64,000 nt of DNA, taken from Theropithecus gelada. Taxonomy: Eukaryota; Chordata; Mammalia; Primates; Cercopithecidae. Within the stretch, counting starts at the first letter, position 1, and each line of letters opens with the position of its first letter. Positions 1 to 12,789 of the stretch are shown here, piece by piece. Both the position numbers and the translations under genes were made by a program. Below the pieces are notes generated by a model that was given only the letters and a program-made list of their open reading frames with translations, did not search any database and was not told where the DNA came from. The stretch lies in assembly GCF_003255815.1 (NCBI RefSeq), contig NC_037668.1, positions 11,836,040-11,900,039 on the forward strand, read 5' to 3'.

Positions 1-612
1 TCTGTGTGACAAGAAGAAAAAATGGGAACATTCAGAGTGAGAGCATGAAGGGGAGAGCCAGGAAGCCCCAACCATCCATCCATCCCTTCAACAGTGAACA
101 AAATATGGTTCCATCCGTTTATTCATTCAATAATAGGAAACTTACTGTGTCGATTTGCACCTGCTCTCTTCCCTGCACAGTGCTTAGCATGAGGGACACC
201 AAAATGAAGACACAAGCTGTGAGCACAATCCAGTGAAAGAATGATAACCAGGCAAGGAGACAGAGCTGTTATCACTGAGCTTGCATAGCAGATAATGGGT
301 GCTGAAGAAATTGGGGGTGTCAGAGATTGCTTCCCCAGTGGTGAGGCCTGAGCTGAGTCTTAAGCATAGAGGTAAGTTTTCTGAGGGAGGAGCTGGGTGC
401 TTCAGGTGAGGGCAAAGACCTGCAATGCTGTGAAGGGTACAGGTCAGCTGAAATGAAGGACAGTGCATGAGACTGGAGAAGTATGAACGGACCCAGAATG
501 CCCATGTAGACAGTGGACACAGCGTCACGGGAATGACATACAGACTCTCTATAACAGTAGATAGACTAAAAGTAAATGACCCATCCCTGTAGGCTGAATG
601 AGGCAGTAAACT
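1..612. other. Intergenic, no gene seen
   Basis: Mixed sequence with an old-repeat look around 220-540 ('gatagagctgttatc', 'gctgagtcttaagcatagagg'), family not assigned. Frames here have no recognisable product. Confidence 0.5.
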
Positions 613-923
613 GTTTTGTTTTGTTTTGTTTTGTTTTGTTTGAGACGGAGTCTCGCTCTGTCACCCAGGCTGGAGTGCAGTGGCACGATCTCAGCTCACT
701 GCAGGCTCCACCTCCTGGGTTCACACCATTCTCCTGCCTCAGCCTCCTGAGTAGCTGGGACTACAGGCATCCGCCACCATGCCCGGCTAATTTTTGTGTG
801 TTTTTAGTAGAGATAGGGTTTCACCGTATTAGCCAGGATGGTCTCGATCTCCTGACCTCATGATCTGCCCGCCTCAGCCTCCTAAAGTGCTGGGATTGCA
901 GGCATGAGCCACCATGCCCGGCC
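613..923 (-). mobile_element. AluY-type element
   Basis: Antisense Alu with a GTTTT-repeat tail (613-640) and a body ending GCCCGGCC. The open frame through it is the usual Alu-derived reading and is not a gene. Confidence 0.9.
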
Positions 924-1309
924 TGCTTTGTTTTCTTTTACTATGTCTACACTCAGTAGTCTCAATTTCACTTCCGTTGGCATGCTAATTTTCTTGTAAT
1001 GTATCACCAGTCACAGCTTTTTAAGTGGTGTCACCAAAACTTTCTCCTATTCTCAATAAAACTGCTTTGGCATCTAACTGACTTGACTAGTACTCCCCAC
1101 CTACTCCTCTTTTCTCTGGAAGCATTGTGACTTCATCACCAGGTTTATTGTTTCTGATCAACTAAGGGGATATGGCTTCAGTGAAGGAGAAAAGATAAAT
1201 CTATTTATGCAATACATGTTTATGGAGCATTTACAGCGCTAGGAATACAACAGTGAATCAAATATGGTTTCTACTCTCAAAGAGCTTGTAGACTTGAGTT
1301 GACCAAACA

Positions 1310-1500
1310 GGTAATAATAATACTTAGTGCCAGAATCAGAATCTCAGATATTCTGGCATTTGCTGATTCTGATACTGTGTGCTAAGTCTTGTTAATGCTT
1401 TGTATATGAACCCTTTAGTCATTCAATACTCTTGACAAGCTTTTGAGGCAGGTACGATTGTTGTCACCCTCACCCAATTTACCTTCCTTGCCCATTTCAT
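1310..1500 (-). repeat. MIR-like fossil
   Basis: Contains 'gtgtgctaagtcttgttaatgc' and 'ttgaggcaggtacgattgttgtc', the MIR arm in reverse orientation. Diverged. Confidence 0.45.
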
Positions 1501-2379
1501 CTTCTAGTTGGCTTAGAACCCAAGCAGTGTAGCTTCAGTGTCTGTGCTCTGACCTTCTTCACATTAATTGCTTAATGACAATCTCATGTGATAAATGACC
1601 TGATATAGACACACTACGTTAGAAAAATGTCCAGGGTGCTACTGGCACCTACCATAGTCTTAGGGGTGAAGAAACGTTTTCTGACAAAGTTTCTAGCTGA
1701 GCCTGGAAGGGGGAGGAGTTAGCCAGGTACAGAGGAAGGAGGGAAGTAATTTGGGGTCAAAGGAATCTTAAGTGTAAAGATCCTGAGCCTAGAAACAACT
1801 TTTCACTCAGAAGAACTACAGAGCATTTTGGAAGGCCAAAATGGGTCCAGGATGAGGGGGTGAGGGTGACGGTAGGAAGGAGTAAAAATAAAGTTGGCTG
1901 TTTTAGATCTTAACATTTTACTGCTAGAAGAAATTGCATAGACAAGGCAATAGAGCCAAGTTCCAGAAAATCCTGAATTTAAATATTACATCCCTTTTAA
2001 GGCATGCTGGCCTTTTTTCTTCAAACCAAAATCAGAATCATTTTTTGGACTTGTGGACTTACTTAGGTAATAAGTCTCAGAAAAGTAGCTCTTATTAATT
2101 ACATGGAGTTTGATATTTAACCATTCACCTTTGTTGAAAGAAACAAAAGTACATTAAATTACATAAAATTACCCCATAAATGAGTTGATACAATGATTGA
2201 ACTGTCATTCTTATATTCAACATGTATTTTTACTGAGCACTGCTATATATCAGGCCTAGTGTATGACACTATAGGATACGTCAGTGAAGAAGAAGAAGAC
2301 AGGTGCTTGGGCTTGCAGTATGCATATTTCAGCAAATCCTGAGTATCTCAGTCTGAAAAGCATGCTATCCATACTTCCA

Positions 2380-2530
2380 GAATATGTAAGGGTTTTAATC
2401 CAAACATCTAATTTTACAAATGAAGAAAATAAAGAGGTTAAGTGATTTACCCAAGTTCATGCATTTCAGTTTAGTACGGTGCTGGAGACTTGACCTAGTG
2501 TCACACACTGGCAAGCCATTGCTCTCTCCA
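2380..2530 (-). repeat. MIR fossil
   Basis: 'ttttacaaatgaagaaaataaagaggttaagtgatttacccaag' is the MIR core in reverse orientation. Confidence 0.6.
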
Positions 2531-2689
2531 ATAACACCCCACTCCCTCATATATTATGAACCGTGGATTTAAGAGAGTTGTTTGACAAGAAGTCAAGGAG
2601 TCTTGTAAGTCAGGATTCTCACTGTAATATTTCTTTAATAATTTCATATTCTCCTTCACTAGTGAAATAATAACCTACACATGTCCAGC

Positions 2690-2880
2690 ATCATCCTCTT
2701 TGCAAAACTGTTTTCACATTCATTATCTCATTTAAGCTTTGAGTGGCCCTATGAAGTGGATTCTGTGGATATTAATATCCACATTTTACAGATGCGAAAA
2801 CTGAGTTTAGGGAGTGGTTTCAGTGACATGAGCATGGTTACAAAGTGAGGACCAGACTAAGGGCAGACTCAGCTGCCCCA
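2690..2880 (-). repeat. MIR fossil
   Basis: 'cattttacagatgcgaaaactgag' and 'gtggccctatgaagtgg' mark an antisense MIR. Confidence 0.65.
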
Positions 2881-3450
2881 GGCCTCAATTCACGGAGGCA
2901 CTAAAATATTACTGGAATTAATCAGAGATTCAGTGCTATTTAACTCAAGCTTCTACCAACACTGCAACACAAGTGATGAAATGTAAATTAGTTTTACTCC
3001 CACTCAAGAAGGAAGTGTCTTTGGATAGAAATGTAAAAACACTCCTAGGGCTGCAGATTTATCTGCGATATATACATGCATGTTTCTTGGTGTAATTAGA
3101 GTCCTATCCCAATCCCAAGAAGACCAGAAGCTAGCAGCTGAATTCTGAAACTGAACAATGTGTGGCATAGCAGGAGGAATAAGATACTTTTCAGACTATT
3201 AATTTTAATCCCTTTAGTATCTCTCCCATTGAGATAATCTAATTGGACAATTGAAATGAAAACTGAAGAGAGAACAAAAACTATAGAAATGTGGCAAATG
3301 TTTTATTGGTATGAGAGCCAATAAGTAAATAACTAATACAGGAGAAATTGTAAAAACATATTCCTGCGTATAGATTCTGCAAGTGATGTGTGAATACATT
3401 TTTACTATTAAGGAATTACCATTAAGTTTTTAGATTAAAAAGCAAAGTTC

Positions 3451-3752
3451 GGCCGGGCGCGGTGGTTCAAGCCTGTAATCCCAGCACTTTGGGAGGCCGA
3501 GGCGGGCAGATCACGAGGTCAGGAGATTGAGACCATCCTGGCTAACACGGTGAAACCCTGTCTCTACTAAAAAATACAAAAAACTAGCTGGGCAAGGTGG
3601 CGGGCGCCTGTAGTCCCAGCTATTCCGGAGGCTGAGGCAGGAGAATGGCGTGAATCTGGGAGGTGGAGCTTGCAGTGAGCTGAGATCTGGCCACTGCACT
3701 CCAGCCTGGGCGACAGAGTCAGACTCCGTCTCAAAAAAAAAAAAAAAAAAAA
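3451..3752 (+). mobile_element. AluYR-type (Old World monkey lineage) element
   Basis: Full-length Alu with 'ttcaagcctgtaatccc', 'aactagctgggcaaggtgg' and 'gagctgagatctggccactg', a set of changes I associate with cercopithecid AluYR. A diverged duplication (AAAGCAAAGTTC and AAAGTAAAATTC) flanks it. Confidence 0.88.
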
Positions 3753-6239
3753 AGTAAAATTCACTTTTCATATGCCCCCAGTGGCCTTGCTATCCTCATA
3801 GCACTTTCAGAAAAAATATTTTGACCAAGCCCGTGTAACTATGCCAAGTCAGTTATCTTTGCCCTTGGTGAGCGTGAGTTACTAATGCTTTCTAGTTATG
3901 AGCACTAGAAAAATTGTGAAACAAAGGACAATTCCAAATAAGTAGGATGTTCTGCTCTAGTTAGTGCATATAGCAAATCCCCTATTTGAGCGTAAAGAGA
4001 GATTTTATTTTATTAATGAAAATAATTGTCAATTTTCACATCTCTTGCTGTTAAAGGACATTAATTTGAAGGGATACCAAATTATCCAGGGACTGGATCT
4101 CGCTCTTAAGGCTTCTATTCAGTGGCTGGGGCTCAGTTTTCCATTTGACAGGTTTTTTGTTTTTGTTTTGTTTTGTTTTTTCTCTAAATTCCCCTTTTAC
4201 TACTATATATTTCCCAACCCTGTGAATGCCTATCCTTCCGATAAACTGGACCACAAAACACTCGTGTTTCATTTTATACTGTTTTCATTGGCTCTTGGGA
4301 TGCTTCATGCCATGTATTGCTTCTGTCTCCTCAATTTGAAGCTCTTTGGCACAAGGATCTTGCTTCATGCTTTGCCTGTCCCACCAAGTGCTTCCAGCTG
4401 TGCTGCACACAGAGCAGTTCAGGAGTCCCTCCAGGAATGTAGCCCTCCCCTCTCTCTTCGACAAAACTCAGAGGGACTCTTCAGGAGCCACACGCTCTCA
4501 TCCAGCAGAAACTTTTTAAGAGGTGGAAAACAACCCAGAGTAGACACAGAGCTGGTGCTCGTCCAGCAGAGGTAAAGTCTCGGCTGGCTCTCGGTGCCCT
4601 GAGGCCTCACAGATGAGCCTCCCTCCCCACAACCTCGCTGAGCCTCTTCCTGGGCCTGATTCCCAAAGTAGACTTTCCCTTGTCGGGTAGTTAGTACTCC
4701 AGCGTCACTCACTTCCCAGCTTAACTTCCTGACTCTTCTCAACCAGCAATCTTTTCTGGTTCACAACTTTAACTATATTAGCTCTCTTATTTCTCAAACT
4801 TTGTGTCCCTTTCCTACTGTAGGACTCACTATGACAGCTTCAGTTTCTCCTGGCTGCTTCCAGAGGCACTTCATCCATTAGCAATGGATTATTTAATAGT
4901 TGCTTTAATTACCAATGCTTACAGTGATGTATAGAGATTTCCCAGACTAGGCTATAAAATGTTTCCCTCCATCCCTGTCCATGCAATGGGGACTTCTGTC
5001 CCGTATAATTGTGTCTTATGGGCTTAAATTATACCAGCATGTTCCCCATGCATGTTTTTCCCCCGTGAGATTTTATTCATGGCCATTTGTTTCAGCTGTT
5101 GATATAGAGAAACCAGTTTAACAGCTTCAAAAGGTCAACTGAAAAAGGAAACAGTCACCCTGCGTACTCATTAAAAATAAATGGAAGCATTATGGAGAGT
5201 TATTGTATATCTTGTATCAAGGCTTTTTTGGAGGGGAAATGGAATGCAGGGCCAGGTGGGAGACGGATGATTACCTGGCATTATATTCTTAGGTACATCT
5301 GTTAGGATATTTGGGATTCCTCCATGTGAAGAGGCTAGAAAACCAGAACAAGAATTTATACCAGGCTGGGATCTCTAGAGATAAGGATTATGTGACAGGC
5401 TTTGTAAGCACAGAATCCAGGGGAGTAACTATTGTAAGAGTTCAGACAGCTATTAAGAACAATGTTGAAAAATTAGACCAAGTGGAAAGAGAAAGAGATA
5501 CGAGCTGTCAAGCCAGAGTTCAGCTAAGCAAGCTGGTTAATGGTTAACACCAGTAGCTTCTCTATCTGTGTGTTGCTTACATCAACCCCAATTCCTCATC
5601 CTATTGTAGAGTTGGTACTTACCAACTGAAAACTCAGGTGTGCCCTGAACTGATATCCAGCTGAGAAAGTGTAGGGAAGAAAGGAATGGGTGGGCAGGGC
5701 TAAAGATAACAGTAGAGAAAAGCAGAGATACTGGGTTCTCTAGAAGGTGGCCGATGAAGGAACCTATTGTTACCAAAGAGAGTTTACCCAAGAGACCCTA
5801 AGACATTGCATTAGCAGACCAGGACACATGACTGTTTCTTAATTCTATCTCCAGTTTAGAACTACATGTTAGGTAGAGTTGACAGAAGCAAAAGAAAAAG
5901 AACAAAACAAAACAAACAAATAAACGAAACCTAACATTAAAGAAGGAACTACATGTCTGCTATAAATGGTGTTCAGAGGGCAGGGAAAGAGATGAAATGT
6001 ATTTTCCTGCTTCTCATGTCTCATTGAAATATAGATGCTGTGGGTAGAGTATTCATCATCCCCTTCCTTGGTAAGTCCTCAGATTGCAGTGGGCCACCTT
6101 GTAGTAGTATTGTTTGATGACACAGTCAGGAAGGATGGTTAATGCACAGCAATAGGTGGACAGAGTTCAGTTGGTATTAAATATTTAGATCTAGTGCCCG
6201 TCTAGGGATGGTACTATGGAAAAATAATAACTGGTAATT

Positions 6240-6450
6240 ATTAAGAGTGTAATATATTCCAGAGACTGATCTAAAAGTCTTAAAGGTATTCCCTCATTTG
6301 CTTCTCCCATCAATCTGATTAGACAGTTATTACTTTCTTTATTGTACATATGAGGACACTGAAGCTTAGAGAGGTTCAGTAACTTGCCCAAGGTACACAG
6401 CCAATAAGTAGCAGAGATTTTCCAACCCAGGCCTGCCTCCAGATCTCATG
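6240..6450 (-). repeat. MIR, well preserved
   Basis: 'gaggacactgaagcttagagaggttcagtaacttgcccaaggtacacagcc' follows the MIR core closely in reverse orientation. Confidence 0.75.
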
Positions 6451-7274
6451 CTGGAAATCACCTTGCTGTCCTAGGAAAGGCACTGTTAGCTCACATGGCT
6501 GAAAGAAAAGTTAATGCTACATTTTTTTTTAACCTTGCAGGTTAAAGAGTTAAAAATAGAGGTGAGATGCTTATTTCCTTACCCTTTATCCTGCATTTTT
6601 CTCATTTCATCACGCATTATACCCCATATCCAGATGCTGGTCTTGTGCTTTCGGTTACACGCTGAGTTGTGTGGAAGGGCAAGCCAGGTTTATTTCAATG
6701 AAAGAGTGTTCATTCACCAAATTGACCTACCATTATACAACAGCAATGCAGATGACACACTCTACCGGGGTGTGGAGAGCAGCGTGCACAGTCCTCACAC
6801 TCAGGAAATTTACAACCTCCTTTGGAAGATAAGACATGCCTATAAAAAGGTAATCCAAGGCAGCATATGATAAGCACTAAACCACCAGGAAGAATAACTG
6901 CTCTTCACGTTGGAAGAGGGAGAGAGAGCGCTTCTCAGTGGGTGGTCAAGGTAGGATTCCTGGAGGACACGGCTGGTTCTGAAAACTGAGAGAGCTATTT
7001 ATTTTTGGGTAGTAGAATCATGAAATGAATCACAGAGACAGGAAGTGAAAGGTGTGTTTGGGAACTGCAACAGCACCAGGCTGACTTTAGCTAGGCCCAC
7101 TAGGGGAGGAGTAGGAGATGGGGCAGGAAAGGCAAGCTGAAATTGGATTGTGCAGATCCTTGAAAACAATGCACAGCAGTTTGAATTCATTAAAAAAGAT
7201 TCACAACATAAAACACCAGGCCTACATAGGCACTTAATAAACCAGGGAGGTTTGTGTGCAACAATAGCAGAAAG

Positions 7275-7410
7275 AGTGAGAGCTTTGGAAATAAGGTCAG
7301 CCTGAGTCAAATTCTAGCTCTGCCATTTATTAGCAGTGTGACTTTGGGCTACTGAATTTCTCTGAGTTTCAGTTTATTCATCCATAAAATGTAAATACTT
7401 CCCATCTCAC
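7275..7410 (+). repeat. MIR fossil
   Basis: 'tctagctctgccatttattagcagtgtgactttgggc' is the MIR core in sense orientation. Confidence 0.72.
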
Positions 7411-7427
7411 ACAGCTATAGAGCAGGG

Positions 7428-7625
7428 ATCAGCAACCTTTTTCTGTAATGAGCCAAATTGTAAAGATTTTAGTCTATGGACCACGCAGTCTCTGCCATTG
7501 TATGGTGAAAGCACATTGACAATACGTCAACAAAAATGAGCATGCCTATGTTCCAATAATACTTTATTTACAAAAAGTCAGCTAGCTGAACTTGATCTTT
7601 GGGCCACAGTTTACCAACCTCTGTT
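7428..7625 (+). mobile_element. hAT-Charlie-type DNA transposon fossil
   Basis: The ends CAGGGATCAGCAACCTTTTT and CCACAGTTTACCAACCTCTG are inverted-repeat-like, and the interior 'tatggaccacgcagtctctgcc' and 'ccaataatactttatttac' match a common non-autonomous Charlie relative. Exact family not assigned. Confidence 0.65.
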
Positions 7626-8197
7626 ACAGAAGATTAAATTAAACATCTATGAAACACCTAGCACAAAATAGATTTTCCATAAGCATTCCAACCTTTGACA
7701 ATTTCTTTTGTCCCCCCATGCAGTGGCTTCTATCTCCATTCCCACACTCTGTTGTAGTTGAGACTTATGTGTATATTATCACTTGTTTGTAGTGCGGCCA
7801 TAATATTGCCCCATAAAAATGGATTTCAAAACCGACAGAGTTTTTGAGGTTCTTAAGAGTATTATTTGCTAAAGGCATACAGAAAAGGGACTTTTGCCAG
7901 TCATAATCTTAAGTGAGAACCATGTCCAATTTCTGGGCTGAGGGGATATGAGGCAACATGTGCTGTCCCCTCCCTTCACTTAAGGCTATAAGAAAAAAGC
8001 ACTGGACGTCTACACACTGAATTTGGAATAGAACGGTGCAGGGAATTTGGAATGAAAGGGAGCCCCCTCATGGAAGTTTACAAAACACAGTTGAATTCTG
8101 TTTCACTACTCCAACTAGGATTAACCAAGATGAATTTAACTTGTGAGCAGTTTACTCTTTCCAAGCCTCTCATGTTACCTTTCTCTCTCTCTCTCTT

Positions 8198-8506
8198 TTA
8201 TTTTTTATTATTATTATTTTTTTTTTGAGACAGGGTCTCATTGTGTCCTCCAGGATGAAGTGCAATGGCATGATCATGGCTCACTGCAGCCTTGAACTTC
8301 TGGGCTCAATTGATCCTCCTGCCTCAGCCTCCTGAGTAGCTGGGACCACAGGTGTGCACCACTATGCCTATATAAATTTTTCTATTTTTAGTAGAGACAA
8401 AGTCTCGCTATGTTGCCCAGGCTGGTCTCCAACTCCTGACCTCAAGCATCCTCCCATCTTGGCCTCCCAAAGTGTTAGGATTATAGGCATGAGCCACCAT
8501 CCCTGG
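8198..8506 (-). mobile_element. AluJ-type element
   Basis: Diverged antisense Alu with T/TTA-rich tail preceded by a short CT repeat (8181-8197). Confidence 0.85.
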
Positions 8507-10228
8507 TTGTGTTACCTCATTTGGTCAACAACTGCATTGCAAGATAATTTTGCTCCTGAGGAAACTGAAAAAGAAGTAGTTACGAATCGGGCCAAGGCTG
8601 CCCTTCATAAGGCAAAGCAATTGAGAGAGAGCAGACGAGGTGTTGGAGGTGGACACAGCGGAGAAGGCTTACCAGGGCCAATAGTGGGATGCTCTGCCAG
8701 GCCCCACAATTTTATGTAGGACCTGTTGTCAACACCATATCACGCTGAAATACAGTAAGATATCATCAGCCCTTCTCACTGAAGCCTCTCCCACTGCAAA
8801 AGAGTTGTAATTGAGCTTGCTAAGCTCTAGGCACAGCAGCCCTCCAGCTGGTAAGCCAAGCTAGCCAACAGGGTGACCTTAATGGCTCTTTACCAACAAC
8901 ACCGTCCTTTGGAGTCACAGGACACTCATTTGCAACTGGCTGTTCTTCATCCCCTCTCCCCACGCCAGTAAATCACCTCCTTAGTTGCTGAATGAGGCTT
9001 GTTGGCTATTGGACCACATCCCTGGGCTCTGCATTGCAAGGATACACAGTCACCCAGGAGCCCTCTGTCATCACCTGGGAATACTGGAAGCCTGAAGATA
9101 AGAAGTAAGTCCAACCATGCTGAGGAAGGGGAAACTGGAGTTAAACCTCAATAAATTGACCATCTGATTCCTCTTTGAACTGTATAAATAATAGAATTTG
9201 TAAGGTAAGTTAAGAGCAAAACCAAGACTGTGGTAGGAAGTATTTTATTAGCTTAAGAAAACAGACAGATCTGAAGCAAACCCAAGCACAAATCCTAAGG
9301 AATCTTGTTCTTTAAAGCAGTAGTTCTCAAACTCAGCCTCTACTTATTCTGTAAACCGGAATTTTTTTTAACTGAATTTGAATCAAATAATGGCATTTCT
9401 CCAGGAAAAAAAAAGTTAATGGGAAAATTTTCTCAGTTCTATCTATAATTGTTTACTATTTACTTACAATAAATCTAGTGTGAGCACTAACGTATTCTTT
9501 TAGTGAACATTTAACACAGCAGTATTTTATCCTATTTTTATTTTGTTTTATTTTTGGTGAAGAGCACTTTCACCTCAGACTGTTCTTCACCTTAACGTAT
9601 TTAAGGACCATTAAAATCAACACTACTCACAGAGTGTCATCTAAGAACAACAGGCTAGGTAGTATTTCATTATTCTTCTGTTTTAATGACAAAACAAATT
9701 TCCAACTTGAATGCAATTTTAGCATATCAATCTCTTATTTACTTCAGTCTGCAGCCCGTTAGAATGAGAATTTTCTCTCGTTGGTTGATACTCATTCTAA
9801 AGGCTTGGGCTCTCTCCTTGATGGATCTCCAGGATATTCAGTGTCCAGTTACCTCCCTCTGTTGCTGATCTCTGATAATCCTTATCATAGGGCTGACTTC
9901 CTTGTGAGCCTTGTCTTTATGTAAGGGACCTAACTTGGAAAACCAGAAGACAAGAACTGGCTAGAGATGTTAGATGTGCTGGCTAGATATGTTGAACAGG
10001 AATAATTAGGTTTGCTATGTTTAGGTTAGAATCTTCAGTTGATTGTGGGTCCAAGTTCTTTTTTTTTTTTTTTTTTTTTAATTCTCAGTTTCCTAATTTG
10101 CTTGTCCAGACCTCACCAACAGACATTCATGTGGACATGAGCAACACTGTCTCTGAAGGTCCTGTGTGCGCTCTGGGCATATTAGCCTCCTAACTACCAT
10201 GGAGATATGGGAAAAACGAAGTAGATGT
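8507..10228. other. Intergenic, nothing recognised
   Basis: Unique-looking DNA with a poly-T tract at about 10059-10079. No gene or clear repeat. Confidence 0.5.
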
Positions 10229-10530
10229 TGACCGGGCGCGGTGGCTCACGCCTGTAATCCCAGCACTTTGGGAGGCCCAGGCGGGCGGATCACGAGGTCA
10301 GGAGATAGAGACCATCCTGGCTAACACGGTGAAACCCCGTCTCTACTAAAAAAAAAAAATACAAAAAATTAGCCGGGCATGGCGGCGGGCGCCTGTAGTC
10401 CCAGCTGCTCGGGAGGCTGAGGCAGGAGAATGGCGTGAACCCGGGAGGCGGAGCTTGCAGTGAGCCGAGATCGCGCCACTGCACTCCAGCCTGGGCGACA
10501 GAGCAAGACTCCGTCTCAAAAAAAAAAAAT
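10229..10530 (+). mobile_element. Young AluY
   Basis: Nearly intact, CpG-rich Alu of ordinary AluY type, without the monkey-lineage changes. GAAGTAGATGT before and GAACTAGATGT after form a target duplication with one mismatch. Confidence 0.92.
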
Positions 10531-11464
10531 GAACTAGATGTCCAGCTGTCTCTAGTGGGGCCCATTCTGGGACCCAGAAGCCAGATTAGTAGGGTGACCA
10601 ATCATCCTGATTTGTCTGGGACTGAAGGGCTCATGGGACTTTGAGTTCCAAAGATGGTAAAGTCCTGGGTACAAGAGGCTCAGCTGATCTCTTTGCTGGT
10701 TAGAAAGGACTAGAGCCTTGTCTGTAATTGTGGTTCAGAGGTCTACTGAGCTATCTAAAGAACTAGAGAACCCTGAGGGATGTGGGACACTAGGGACTCT
10801 CAACTGGTCCCCTGAGAGCAGATAACCAGGAATAAAGAAACGTATATAGAGTGGGTCAACTGAGCAGTAGCATCTGGAGTCCGAGGAGCAGGAGCTCCAG
10901 GCATAATGCCCAGTGGTACTTGCTACCCTTCCATGCAGTCCCCCTTTGGTCCCAGGGTACCTGTGAGCTCTGGGAGGGTAAGGCATTGGTAGAAATGCTA
11001 GAATTGTATCTAAGAGCTCACATGGCAGAGCTGAGGGATTCCTCTCTGAAAGAACTGGACATGTTGATGTACTGGCCAGAGAGAAGAGGGCACAGGAGAC
11101 TGGGAGAGAGAAAGAGATGTCAAGAGAAGGACGGCAGTGCCAAGACCAGCACGGAAAATGATGAAAGTAACAGTGGACAACAGAGAAAAGGGTCCACAGA
11201 GCCCCTGATTATACATGAGGAAGAGATCACCAAAAACCGATGGTTCCCCCAAATTATGTATTTTCTGGGAATTCTTGGATATAGCTGGAGAATTGAACAC
11301 TGAAAAAATAAAAGCCTACTAATCAGCCGTTATGGGCAGCATGAAGGATTGAGATTTGGATTATTATGGCAAATATGATCCTGGGCTATAATTACATAAA
11401 ACTGCCTAGTAAACATACAGACTATAATTACATTAAACCATTTTATGTAAATTTCCTATTGAAG
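10531..11464. other. Intergenic, 150-codon unexplained frame
   Basis: A + frame at 10851-11303 is open for 150 codons and rich in R, E and S in its second half (LGERKRCQEKDGSAKTSTEN). I see no domain, no Kozak support and no splice evidence. Possibly a decayed retroelement or chance. Confidence 0.4.
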
Positions 11465-12150
11465 TAAAAGTACATAGAGAAAAACACACTAATCACAGGT
11501 GCACGGCTCACTGAATTTTCCCAAAGAGAACATACTTGTGTACCCAAAATCTAGATGAAGAATCTAGTATCATCCCAGAGGCCCAGCTCATGCCCTTCCC
11601 AGTCACTGCCTCCTCCCAAGGGTAACAGGTATCCTGATTTATAACACCATACATTAGTTGTTGTATTTGTCTGTTTTTGAACTTTATATAAATGGCAACA
11701 TATATAACTCCTTCATGTGCCTTTTTTCACTCAACATTATGAGATTCATTTTTATTGCTACCTGAGGTTGTAATTTATTTTTTGTTATTGCTGTATGGAA
11801 TCCCATTATGAAAATACCACTATCTATTTATCCATTCTACTTCTGTTAGACATTTGTGTTATTTCTAGTTTGAAGCTCTTTTGAATAGTGCTGCCATGGA
11901 CCTTCTACTATGTGAAATATGGTAAATATATGATGCATTTCTGCTAGGCGTATACCTAAGAGTGGAAATGCTATGTCATAGGGCATATGTATGCTCAGCT
12001 TTGGAAGATACTGCCTAACAGTTTTCTGAAGTGATCATGCAATTTATATTCCCCCAAATAATGTTTGAGAGTTTCAATTGCTTTACATTTTCTTCAACAC
12101 TTTCAATTTGGCCATTCTAGTGGGTGTGAATTATATATAAAACTTTAAGT
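11465..12150 (-). mobile_element. L1M fragment, antisense (ORF2 3' end)
   Basis: Read in reverse it carries old-L1 phrases such as the 'taagagtggaaatgctatgtcat' and 'gccattctagtgggtgtg' equivalents of the end of ORF2. No open frame survives. Confidence 0.72.
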
Positions 12151-12153
12151 TTT

Positions 12154-12392
12154 GGCCAGGTGCAGTGGCTCACACCGGTAATCCTAACACTTTGGGAGGC
12201 CGAGGCAGGAGAATTGCCTGAGCCCAGGAGTTCGAGATCAGCCTGGGCAACGTGGCGAAACCTCATCTCTGCAAAAAATACAAAACTTAGTCGGGCGTGG
12301 TGGCGCACTCCTGTAGTCCCAGCTACTCGACATGCTGAGGTGGGAGGATGACCTGAGCCCGGGAGGTTGAGGCTGCAGTGAGCTGTGACTGC
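12154..12392 (+). mobile_element. 3'-truncated AluJ, + arm of an inverted pair
   Basis: Alu body from GGCCAGG through the second monomer's middle, stopping at about 12392 with no A tail. Confidence 0.82.
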
Positions 12393-12471
12393 AGGCTCAC
12401 AATTATAGCTATGGAAGGTTAGCTATACACTATACAAGAACATTTCCTTTTCCTCCTGAGCTGGTTCTTTA

Positions 12472-12773
12472 TTTTATTTTATTTTTTTGAGACAAGGTCT
12501 CACTCTGTCACCCTGGTTGGCATGCAGTGGCCCGATCTTGGCTCACTGCAACCTCTACCTCCCAGGCTCAAGCAGTCCTCCCACCTCAGCCTCCTGAGTA
12601 GCCGGGATTACAGTCTGTGCCACCATGCCTGGCTAGTTTTTTGTATTTTTGGTAGATACAGGGTTTCACTATGTTGCCCAGGCATGTCTTGAACTCCTGA
12701 ACTCAAGCGATCTGCCCACCTCAGCCTCCCAAAGTGCTGGGATTACAGGCATGAGCCGCCAAGCCTGGCCTTG
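12472..12773 (-). mobile_element. AluS-type, - arm of an inverted pair
   Basis: Antisense Alu bounded by a perfect 16-bp target duplication CTGAGCTGGTTCTTTA (12456-12471 and 12774-12789). Confidence 0.9.
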
Positions 12774-12789
12774 CTGAGCTGGTTCTTTA

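Larger units (their letters stand above)
924..3450. other. Intergenic, MIR fossils only
   Basis: Apart from the MIR pieces listed, 1640-1900 resembles an old repeat ('gcctggaagggggaggagttagccagg') I could not name. The rest shows nothing I can assign. Confidence 0.5.
3753..8197. other. Intergenic, no supported gene
   Basis: A 203-codon frame at 3964-4575 is the longest here but shows no domain and a low-complexity F/V stretch from a T-rich tract. A 118-codon frame at 6514-6870 has no recognisable motif. MIR (6240, 7275) and a Charlie fossil (7428) are listed separately; 6860-7210 looks like an unnamed old repeat. Confidence 0.5.

Noticed and set aside
576..863. Frame containing FETESRSVTQAGVQWHDLSS
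   Set aside because: This is the standard translation of an antisense Alu, not a gene. The same applies to similar frames at 3511, 10290, 34930, 46656 and 53019.
3964..4575. 203-codon + strand frame
   Set aside because: It crosses a T-rich low-complexity tract, shows no domain or splice context, and the overlapping - frames are equally open. No support as a gene.
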